Source: Pseudomonadota bacterium (GTDB lineage: Bacteria > Pseudomonadota > Gammaproteobacteria > Pseudomonadales > Azotimanducaceae). Taken from it: 14,753 nt of DNA. The position numbers and the translations under genes were made by a program. Below the pieces are notes generated by a model. It was given only the letters and a program-made list of their open reading frames with translations, searched no databases and was not told where the DNA came from. Location: assembly GCA_027622495.1 (NCBI GenBank), contig JAQBYL010000044.1, positions 1 to 14,753 of the forward strand. Reading direction: 5' to 3'. This document shows, in pieces, positions 5,887-11,608 of the stretch. Numbering within the stretch: the first letter of the stretch is position 1; each line of letters opens with the position of its first letter.

Positions 5887-7380
5887 ATGACCCGAACAGC
5901 AGTGGTAATCGGGGGTGGCATCGCTGGGATGTGTGCGGCGAAGGTGCTGGTTGATCACTATGAGAAGGTCGTATTACTCGAACGTGATACGTATCCAGAT
6001 GGTGCAGGAGGCCGCCGTGGTGTGCCGCAGAGCAAAATGTTTCATACGCTGCTGGAGCGTGGCCGACGTGAGATCGAAGACATCTTCCCAGGCTTTCATA
6101 AGCTTCTGGACGAACGAAAGATGCCCAAAGTATCGTTTGGGTTTAATTGCGCACTCATGACACCGCGCGGGTGGGGTCGTAACTTGCCTGTACCGGTAAC
6201 GCGGAGTCTGTTCTGTACACGGGCGATGTTGGAGTCGACGATCCGTGACCTGTTCTTAAAGGATCCAGGAATCGAGCTCATAGAACAAGCTGTCGTCAAC
6301 AATTTGTTGGTCGAAGAAATTAGCCCGAGAGAAGTGGTTAGTGGCGTAACTTATAAGCGTCGTGGTGATTCGGAAGTCCACACTCTTCACGCTGAGCTGG
6401 TAGTAGATGCATCTGGTTTCAGCTCCAAGGCGTCGCTGTGGCTAAAGGAAGCTGGGATTATTCCACCTGCCGAGCATGAACTGGACCCGTTGCTCACCTA
6501 CGGCGGGCAGTTATACAAAATGAAGAAGGGAGCGAGGTTCCCCAAGAGCTGGTGGTGGACTCACGGAGCATTTATTCAGCGCGTACCCCCCTTAGACAAT
6601 GTCGCTGCACATCTGATTCGGCAGGAAGCAGACCTCTGGTTGCTCACATTGGTGGCGGGTGATGGTCATGAGATACCAAAGGACGAGGCTGGGGTTCGAG
6701 AGTTTCTGGGTCGCATGAGGTCACCATTGATCTATGACATGTTGCCCTATTTCGAACCGCTGGATGAAGTGTCGACCTATCGCTTGCCGAAAAACAGGTG
6801 GAAGTACTACGAACGCTGGAATGAATCCCCCGTCGGTTTCATCGCGATGGCTGCGGCGACTTGTGTGTTTAATCCCAACATGGGTCAAGGGATGTCGGTT
6901 GCTGCTGGTGATGCGGGCATCTTAAAGAAGTGTCTCCAGACAACCAGCTCGCCCTATGAACTCCCCGGCCTTTTCTTTAAGCGGCAGGCAGATTTTCAGA
7001 AAAATGCGTATCAACTAGCCTGCTGCAACGATTTGAAATTCGACACGGTGGTAGGTCCGCGAACGTTGGGGACGCGGCTTTTCAACTGGTACAACGAGCA
7101 GATCACAGCGGCCGGTGCAGCCGATCCCTGGGTCGCTCGGGAGAGTGGTCTCATTAACCTTTTAATTGAACCGATATCCTATAGCTACCGACCTTGGTTT
7201 ATAGCGCGTTTGCTTTTTGCGCGATTATTTCTCTGGTGGCGGGCTGCCTCCGCGGATGAGCGGGTCGGACCTATCCCACCTGGGCCTGCGGAAATTCCTA
7301 CCCGAGTGCGTTCTGTTGTACGCAACTGGGTGGGGGTTGCGTTTCGCTTTACTCGAATTCGTCTGGGTCTAGCCCGATAA
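5887..7380 (+). CDS. FAD-dependent oxidoreductase/monooxygenase-like protein
   Basis: The 497-aa flavoprotein has the glutathione-reductase-type FAD fold of the PHBH/geranylgeranyl-reductase/flavin-halogenase clan. G-x-G-x-x-G is at residues 9-14 (GGGIAG), with Glu32 of LLERD binding the adenosine ribose. Then comes a GVPQSKMFHTLL segment at 45-56, characteristic of a large actinobacterial and proteobacterial family of uncharacterised FAD proteins. Next are V-x-D-A-S-G at about 172-176 and the late FAD site NPNMGQGMSVAAGDAG starting at residue 329. The flavin-halogenase W-x-W-x-I-P motif is not seen. The C-terminus is rich in aromatic and hydrophobic residues (about 440-460: RPWFIARLLFARLFLWW), so it may touch the membrane. 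ATG 5887 has GAGGG seven bases upstream. It is the last gene of the TetR-associated operon; its reaction is unknown, with hydroxylation or reduction of a lipophilic or aromatic substrate the likeliest guess. Confidence 0.85.
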   Translation: MTRTAVVIGGGIAGMCAAKVLVDHYEKVVLLERDTYPDGAGGRRGVPQSKMFHTLLERGRREIEDIFPGFHKLLDERKMPKVSFGFNCALMTPRGWGRNLPVPVTRSLFCTRAMLESTIRDLFLKDPGIELIEQAVVNNLLVEEISPREVVSGVTYKRRGDSEVHTLHAELVVDASGFSSKASLWLKEAGIIPPAEHELDPLLTYGGQLYKMKKGARFPKSWWWTHGAFIQRVPPLDNVAAHLIRQEADLWLLTLVAGDGHEIPKDEAGVREFLGRMRSPLIYDMLPYFEPLDEVSTYRLPKNRWKYYERWNESPVGFIAMAAATCVFNPNMGQGMSVAAGDAGILKKCLQTTSSPYELPGLFFKRQADFQKNAYQLACCNDLKFDTVVGPRTLGTRLFNWYNEQITAAGAADPWVARESGLINLLIEPISYSYRPWFIARLLFARLFLWWRAASADERVGPIPPGPAEIPTRVRSVVRNWVGVAFRFTRIRLGLAR

Positions 7381-7485
7381 AACTGCGTACTTATGGTTCG
7401 AACCTGGCGCGGAAAAGCAGTGCCTCAGAAACGATTTGTTCGGTGTCCAATTACCAGAGATAGGAGCGCATGTTAGATTGGGCTT

Positions 7486-7590
7486 ATGGCAAAATTCATA
7501 ACAATTGGGTATGGCGATCAAGCGGTAGTAAGCCAACATAATCTTTCGGCAGGGACATTTAACCAATGTAGTGCTGCTGCCAGAGGTTGA
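7486..7590 (+). pseudogene. Possible remnant of a YciI-like (YCII-related) protein gene
   Basis: ATG 7486 opens a 34-residue frame beginning MAKFITIGYGDQA and ending at TGA 7588. From memory of the family, that start closely resembles the N-terminus of YCII-related small proteins of about 100-120 aa, which often begin M-A-K-F-x-x-I-G-Y-G-D-x-A. After residue 13 the resemblance stops, and no continuation of a YciI domain is evident in the other frames before the methyltransferase. AGGAG at 7462-7466 is too far upstream (19 bases) to be a good SD for this ATG. It could be a degraded gene, a 5' fragment left after recombination, or a chance match. YciI proteins often neighbour oxidoreductases and methyltransferases, which is mild support. 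Confidence 0.3.
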
Positions 7591-7600
7591 AGCTATTCAA

Positions 7601-7630
7601 TTGCAATTAATACTTCTGAGTGCTCATAAC
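7601..7630 (+). promoter_or_regulatory. Weak candidate promoter for the methyltransferase gene
   Basis: TTGCAA (7601-7606) and CATAAC (7625-7630) are separated by 18 bp. This would start transcription near 7637 and give a short leader that includes the SD GGGGAG (7643-7648). Each hexamer matches the sigma70 consensus at only four of six positions, so this is a guess. The gene may instead be read from the upstream operon. Confidence 0.22.
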
Positions 7631-7655
7631 AGGTCTCAATTCGGGGAGAATCAGC

Positions 7656-8456
7656 ATGGACTATGACCCTAATGCAGTAGCGGAACAAGAATACAAGTCT
7701 TGGCAGCGCTCGGCAGACAAATACATCAAGAACATAGCCCCAATGACCGCCACCTCCGGTCAGGTTCCAATTCTGTGCGAGATTGGGCTCATCGATGGAA
7801 ACAGTCACGTTCTTGAAATCGGTTGCGGCACTGGCGATGTCTGTATTCAACTTTCAGAAATCGCAATGCGGGTAGTTGGCACCGATTTCGCAGAAAACAT
7901 GATTCATATTGCAACAGATCGATTCCCAAAGCTTGAGTTCAAAGTAGCCAATGCAGAAGATGTACCTTACGACGACAATGAATTCGATGTGGTGGTTTGT
8001 AACTACACTGCACATCACTTTGCTCGTCCCCTGGTTGTTTTTGAGGAGGCTAGGCGCGTCCTAAAACCTGGTGGTCGCCTTGCCATCATCATGCCTATTC
8101 AATCTGAGCAGAAATGCTTTGGCTCCTTTTTTGCTTCTGCCAGCGAAGAGCTACCACCTGAAGACGTCCCTGGTGGAACACTACTCTACGTCGATGATCC
8201 AGCCGTAGTCGGATTGATGGTGAAAGAGTCAGGGTTTACTAACATTGTTTCGGAAAAACGAATCAAACCTATCAAACTTGAGCATATTGATCTTTTGTTA
8301 AAAACAGGCTGGAGCATCTTTGGCCTGGATGATCAGCCTCAAGACGTCCAAAATCGCATTCGAACAAAGACCATCCAAAGAGCGGAGCCCTACAAACAAG
8401 CTGACGGTTCATACGATTTTCCTGATGTGGTTATTGTCGTAAGCGGTACAAAATGA
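7656..8456 (+). CDS. Class I SAM-dependent methyltransferase (UbiE/COQ5-like)
   Basis: The 266-aa protein has the class I methyltransferase Rossmann fold. Motif I is VLEIGCGTG at 52-60. The acidic residue ending strand 2 is D77 in VVGTDFAENMI. The adenine-contacting segment is NAEDVPY at 99-105. Motif II is FDVVVCNYTAHHF at 110-122, and the post-motif is VLKPGGRLAI at 135-144. This arrangement is typical of UbiE-like enzymes acting on small molecules, but the substrate-binding regions do not identify the acceptor. The frame is open to GTG 7620. I chose ATG 7656 because GGGGAG at 7643-7648 sits seven bases upstream and nothing in the added 12 residues is conserved. By eye it is more AT-rich than the flanking blocks. 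It follows the redox operon after 275 bp and converges with the SDR gene; a link to the TetR-controlled genes is possible but not shown. Confidence 0.88.
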   Translation: MDYDPNAVAEQEYKSWQRSADKYIKNIAPMTATSGQVPILCEIGLIDGNSHVLEIGCGTGDVCIQLSEIAMRVVGTDFAENMIHIATDRFPKLEFKVANAEDVPYDDNEFDVVVCNYTAHHFARPLVVFEEARRVLKPGGRLAIIMPIQSEQKCFGSFFASASEELPPEDVPGGTLLYVDDPAVVGLMVKESGFTNIVSEKRIKPIKLEHIDLLLKTGWSIFGLDDQPQDVQNRIRTKTIQRAEPYKQADGSYDFPDVVIVVSGTK

Positions 8457-8578
8457 AGAACAAAACATTCTAATGCTGAAAGCGATCATTCCATTCGAAT
8501 CGATTGTGCGCCTGCAGTATTAAATGTCTCCTCAGGGCACAATTTGCTCATTCGAGCTATGTCCGCTTTGGAGGAATG

Positions 8579-9274
8579 TCAGCGTTCGATCTGACCCAGG
8601 TTGGCGTGCAGCACGGTGCCATTGATGACCGGGTTCTGTGAGGACCAGAACAGTGTCTCAGCAATTTCATCGGGACTAACCAGACGGTTGTATGACGACA
8701 TGGCTTTGACGCTGTCCATGGCATCGTCGGGAACGTGGTGGCGCAGCATTTCTGTGTCGGTGAAACCCGGGCAGATGCAGGCTGTGTGTATGCCTCGACC
8801 GGCGAGATCCTGACAGGTGGCACGCATCATGCCAATGATCGCGTGCTTGGTGACCACATAGCTGTAGCTGCCGGGAACCGCTTTTTCCGACAGTGTTGAC
8901 CCCACGTAAAGGATCGACGAACCCTGCTTCATGTAGGGGATCATGAAATAGTTCAATGAGTTAGGCCCGACCAGGTTGACTTCCAGAACACTGCGGAACT
9001 GGTTGCTCGGTGTTTCTACGGCGCTGTCGTTTTCCAGTTTTGAGGCGTTGTGAATCAGAACCACACTGTCTGCCTTCCGGAGCAGGGGAGTGAGTTGCGC
9101 GTTGATGGCCTGCATGAAACCGGGTACAGACAGGTCACAGTTGATGTGATTGACGGCCGGAACCGGGCATCGACGCCGCGACAGGTTGGTGACGGAATAA
9201 CCTTCGCTTACAAAACGCTGTGCTGTGTGCAGGCCAATGCCGCTGCTCGCGCCGGTGATGATCAGAACTTTCAT
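8579..9274 (-). CDS. Short-chain dehydrogenase/reductase (SDR)
   Basis: The 231-aa protein is a classical SDR. The cofactor motif T-G-x-x-x-G-x-G is at residues 7-14 (TGASSGIG). Arg33-Arg35 after strand 2 suggest NADPH preference. The N-A-S motif is at 76-78 and the catalytic set is Ser126, Tyr139 and Lys143 (Y-x-x-x-K). The PG motif (CPGFTDTEML) is at 168-177, and the length is usual for the family. It is preceded 12 bp upstream by a PTPS-like gene. An SDR beside a pterin-synthase-like protein recalls pterin reductases such as sepiapterin reductase or FolM, but the FolM hallmark T-G-x-x-x-R-x-G is absent, so a pterin substrate is only a guess. ATG 9274 has GGAGG five bases upstream, the strongest SD of this leftward operon. 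It is the last gene of the operon. Confidence 0.88.
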   Translation of the reverse strand: MKVLIITGASSGIGLHTAQRFVSEGYSVTNLSRRRCPVPAVNHINCDLSVPGFMQAINAQLTPLLRKADSVVLIHNASKLENDSAVETPSNQFRSVLEVNLVGPNSLNYFMIPYMKQGSSILYVGSTLSEKAVPGSYSYVVTKHAIIGMMRATCQDLAGRGIHTACICPGFTDTEMLRHHVPDDAMDSVKAMSSYNRLVSPDEIAETLFWSSQNPVINGTVLHANLGQIER

Positions 9275-9286
9275 TTGTACCTCCGT

Positions 9287-9790
9287 TTAACCGGTGAGTT
9301 GTTTGCCTTCTCGCCACGTGCTACATGCCCACTGGCCTGCGCCGGACGAAACCCGCAGATCAACCTGCGAAATATCCAGTGCGTTGAGTGTTTGGTCTGC
9401 CATCAGTTCCTTAAGAAGCCAGCGTGCCAGTTCTTCCACCGTAATGTTGCGCACCGGTAGTGTCAGCACATCCCGGGGCAAGAACGGAATGCGTTCGTTT
9501 GCAAACAACGCAACCGTGTATTCGTTTTCGGTCTGTATCTTAAGGTACGGCGACTGTTCAGGCAGAAGGGTCTTTTCGTCGAGCTGATCGCACAGGGCCT
9601 TCAGCCGGGTTTTCATCAGGTTGTAGTCAAAGGCGAGACCATCTGCCTTGATCCGGGTGTGTGCGTGGGCTTGCACATGAAAATTATGCCCGTGCAGATC
9701 TTCACGCTCCGTGGCCGAGAAAACTGTGAAGTGGGCAGCGGCGAAGTGCAGATACTCTTTGCTGATTTCAATGATCGTCAGGTCTGTCAT
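9287..9790 (-). CDS. PTPS/QueD-like 6-pyruvoyl-tetrahydropterin synthase family protein with altered active site
   Basis: The 167-aa protein has the T-fold of the 6-pyruvoyl-tetrahydropterin synthase/QueD family. Three zinc-binding histidines are present: His20 in FAAAHF, and His33 and His35 in LHGHNF. The FDYNLMK segment (54-60) matches the family's conserved substrate-site region, and NITVEEL (115-121) matches the usual N-P-T-x-E-N/E-L anchor with its pterin-binding Glu. However, the catalytic Cys that precedes H-G-H in QueD and PTPS is absent (SATEREDLHGH), and the catalytic His of L-D-H-x-x-L-N is Glu72 (LDEKTLL). Glu28 and Glu30 lie near the Cys position, recalling PTPS-III-type enzymes that use Glu and replace dihydroneopterin aldolase in folate synthesis, but the spacing is not identical. 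No clear SD precedes ATG 9790. It lies 45 bp after the HAD gene and 12 bp before the SDR. Confidence 0.82.
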   Translation of the reverse strand: MTDLTIIEISKEYLHFAAAHFTVFSATEREDLHGHNFHVQAHAHTRIKADGLAFDYNLMKTRLKALCDQLDEKTLLPEQSPYLKIQTENEYTVALFANERIPFLPRDVLTLPVRNITVEELARWLLKELMADQTLNALDISQVDLRVSSGAGQWACSTWREGKQLTG

Positions 9791-9835
9791 TCAGATATCG
9801 TCGAACCCGGTGTTCAGGGGCGATGCTAGCACGCC

Positions 9836-10522
9836 TTAAGAGGGGCGACCGAGGATTGCAGATGAGAAATCAGCCATGCTGGTAAAGGTCCAGGTTGGGT
9901 TGGCCTCGACATTCTTCGCTGCACCAAGGGAAGGTCGGTTGATCCACACGGTATCGAGCCCCTTAGCGTGTGCTGCATTGATGTCGTGATAACGACTCTG
10001 TGCAACGTGCAGGATGGGCCCATCCGCAAGCTCGATCAACCGATCAAACATTTCTGGCGCTGGCTTGTAAAAACCGACCTGCTCGGCGGTGATAACCTGT
10101 TTGAACTGTGCCTGAAGATGAACTGACGACAGGGCGAAAAGATCATCGTCAATGTTAGACAGAATCGCGAGGTCGAACTTCGCGGCGAGCGCGTTCAGCG
10201 CGTCAACAGTATCCGGGAATGCGGGCCAGTGGCCGATACTCGCAGCAAACCCCTGTTTTGACTCGTCGCTGGGCGTGAACGCCAGACGCCGGCCGAGAGT
10301 TTCGAGAATCCGGCTGAGGATCGACTTGTAGTTACCGCCTTCTTGCTGAATGTCTGGTTCGCATTCGCTGAAAAAATTCAGCAACCACGTATCCAGAACA
10401 TGCGCGTCATGCGCTTTAAGCAACGGCATCAGGTAGTCGAGGATGCCTCGCTCCCAGTCGATCAGGGTTCCGTAACAATCGAAAGACAGGGTTTTGTAGT
10501 TGTTGGTTGCAAGCTCAGTCAT
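9836..10522 (-). CDS. HAD superfamily hydrolase, haloacid dehalogenase type II-like
   Basis: The 228-aa protein is a haloacid-dehalogenase-fold hydrolase. Motif I is DCYGTL with nucleophile Asp15, motif II is LSNIDD with Ser122-Asn123, motif III is Lys153 in YKPAPE, and motif IV includes Asp180 in AQSRYHDI. A helical cap occupies about residues 22-95. The layout matches the (S)-2-haloacid dehalogenase branch, in which Asp attacks the substrate directly. I cannot place the halide-binding Arg of true dehalogenases: the region that should hold it reads LDTWLLNFF. Motif I also lacks the second Asp (D-x-D) normal for phosphatases. Substrate and reaction therefore remain open. The start ATG 10522 overlaps the end of the CULT-domain gene by 8 bp with no good SD, so translation probably depends on coupling to that gene. 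Confidence 0.86.
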   Translation of the reverse strand: MTELATNNYKTLSFDCYGTLIDWERGILDYLMPLLKAHDAHVLDTWLLNFFSECEPDIQQEGGNYKSILSRILETLGRRLAFTPSDESKQGFAASIGHWPAFPDTVDALNALAAKFDLAILSNIDDDLFALSSVHLQAQFKQVITAEQVGFYKPAPEMFDRLIELADGPILHVAQSRYHDINAAHAKGLDTVWINRPSLGAAKNVEANPTWTFTSMADFSSAILGRPS

Positions 10523-10901
10523 GTTGTATGCGATCGAGGATCAGGCCGTAGAAATAAGTGTCTGAGTTGTCGAAATACCAACCCAGGTGACTGCTGCACT
10601 GCGAACACATGGCGTGGCGCCACTGAAAGCCCATAAACCAGGTATCGGCGGCGACGCGATCGCCAGCGATGGTGCAGCCAAGGGCTTCGCGAAAACAGCC
10701 GACATGGAACTCATAGCCGTAGGGGTTGGTGAAGAAATGATCAAAACTGCTGTGTATTTCCATCCGGTCACTCAACCGGCCAATCACGTTCGAACAGGCG
10801 CGGCAGAAGAAAAAATCGCGATCTGCTTCGTCTTCTTCGTCGATCAGCGCTTTGAGTTTGGGATCCAGCGCTTGACGCTTTCCTTCCACCACGTCGATCA
10901 T
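10515..10901 (-). CDS. CULT-domain protein, bacterial homologue of the cereblon thalidomide-binding domain
   Basis: The 128-aa protein is almost entirely one CULT domain, the fold of the ligand-binding domain of eukaryotic cereblon. Two C-x-x-C pairs (Cys33/36 and Cys99/102) form the zinc site. The three cage tryptophans are Trp88 and Trp94 (TWFMGFQW) and Trp108 (HLGWYF). They align with human W380, W386 and W400 in the same spacing context. NPYGYEF (59-65) aligns with the human N-P-H-G-Y segment carrying Asn351. Human His378 corresponds to Asp86. The length is close to the single-domain Magnetospirillum protein used as a structural model for cereblon. There is no Lon-like N-domain and no DDB1-binding region, so a ubiquitin-ligase role is excluded. 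A short acidic stretch (DEEDEADRD, 21-29) precedes the domain. ATG 10901 has GAGG ten bases upstream; TTG 10907 is a possible alternative. It heads the leftward operon. Confidence 0.88.
   Translation of the reverse strand: MIDVVEGKRQALDPKLKALIDEEDEADRDFFFCRACSNVIGRLSDRMEIHSSFDHFFTNPYGYEFHVGCFREALGCTIAGDRVAADTWFMGFQWRHAMCSQCSSHLGWYFDNSDTYFYGLILDRIQHD
10872..10901 (+). promoter_or_regulatory. Candidate promoter of the Tag-like gene, overlapping the CULT start codon
   Basis: TTGACG (10872-10877; five of six consensus bases) and GATCAT (10896-10901; four of six) are separated by 18 bp. Transcription would start near 10908 and give a 25-base leader for ATG 10933. The -10 hexamer contains the complement of the CULT gene's ATG (10899-10901), and the -35 lies within the CULT coding region. 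RNA polymerase here would interfere with leftward transcription. Confidence 0.4.
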
Positions 10902-10932
10902 TAGCAAACTACCTCGATCCGAGCATGAGCAC

Positions 10933-11604
10933 ATGGATACCTTTGATAGCATCTTCCAGCGTGCGGCGCAGCGCAAGGGGGGTGTGCGAGAGCTCGAAGC
11001 TCTGCTGCCAAAAGCCGAATCCAACGCCGCGCTGAAGAAGATAACCGACGACCGGGTGCTGGCCCAGATGACTAAATGCATCTTCCGATCAGGCTTTGTC
11101 TGGCAGGTGATTGAAAACAAGTGGTCGGGCTTTGAAGCCGCATTTCATTCGTTTGATGTCAGCACCTGCGCGATGTTGTCAGATGAAGACTTGGAGGCGC
11201 TGGTCAGGAACGAGGCCATTGTCCGCAATGCGAAAAAGATTCAGTCGGTGCCCAAGAATGCCCGCTACATCCTGGATGTGCGTGAATCTCACGGCAGTTT
11301 CGGCGCTTATCTCGCGGCCTGGCCAGAAGCTGATATCGTAGGTCTGTGGGCAGACATGAAAAAACGCGGCGATCGCCTGGGCGGCCAGACCGGGCGTTTT
11401 TTTCTGCGCTTTCTCGGCAAAGACACGCCGATGTTTTCCGCCGACGTAGTGCGTGCGCTGATCGATCTGAAAGTTGTCGAGAAAGAACCCACCAGTTTGA
11501 AAGCCCTGGCTGCAACGCAGGCAGCCTTCAATCAGTGGCACCAGGAAAGTGGTCGGCCGTTGTGTCAGATCTCCCGTGTTCTGGCCTGCTCGGTACCGGA
11601 CTGA
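10933..11604 (+). CDS. Tag-like DNA-3-methyladenine glycosylase I family protein (divergent)
   Basis: The 223-aa protein matches the Tag family of helix-hairpin-helix base-excision glycosylases. The best match is residues 40-110: SGFVWQVIENKWSGFEAAF aligns with the E. coli Tag segment A-G-L-S-W...F, followed by an F-D-x-x-x-x-A and D-E-D-L-E-A-L-V...I-R-N-x-x-K-I-Q pattern. It differs from E. coli Tag in two ways. The N-terminal C-G-W...W-G-V zinc-ligand region is absent, and the position of the base-recognition Glu38 is Cys49 in my hand alignment. This appears to be a separate proteobacterial branch whose base specificity I cannot state. A role in removing alkylated bases is inferred from the family. 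ATG 10933 has no obvious SD. It is divergent from the CULT gene across 31 bp and is followed 4 bp later by a methionine aminopeptidase gene. Confidence 0.78.
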   Translation: MDTFDSIFQRAAQRKGGVRELEALLPKAESNAALKKITDDRVLAQMTKCIFRSGFVWQVIENKWSGFEAAFHSFDVSTCAMLSDEDLEALVRNEAIVRNAKKIQSVPKNARYILDVRESHGSFGAYLAAWPEADIVGLWADMKKRGDRLGGQTGRFFLRFLGKDTPMFSADVVRALIDLKVVEKEPTSLKALAATQAAFNQWHQESGRPLCQISRVLACSVPD

Positions 11605-11608
11605 AAAG

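Larger units (their letters stand above)
7381..7655. other. Intergenic stretch before the methyltransferase
   Basis: This 275-bp AT-rich stretch has no full-length gene. It contains a 34-codon reading frame resembling the start of a YciI-type protein (7486-7590, listed separately) and a weak promoter for the methyltransferase. A perfect palindrome GGTTCGAACC (7395-7404) is present, but no tRNA cloverleaf can be built around it. I see no terminator hairpin with a T-run after the FAD gene. Confidence 0.5.

Noticed and set aside
7395..7404. GGTTCGAACC, like the T-loop core of a tRNA and a possible attachment site
   Set aside because: No acceptor, D or anticodon stems can be drawn around it, the implied T-stem does not pair, and no second copy is seen elsewhere in the window.
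7470..7541. A 23-codon frame from ATG 7470 just after AGGAG (7462-7466)
   Set aside because: The SD spacing is only three bases, and the peptide resembles nothing recognisable and ends early.
8457..8578. Possible terminator or small gene between the convergent methyltransferase and SDR genes
   Set aside because: Only weak short repeats (for example ATTCGAAT) are present, with no T-run. No frame has both a start with an SD and a meaningful length.
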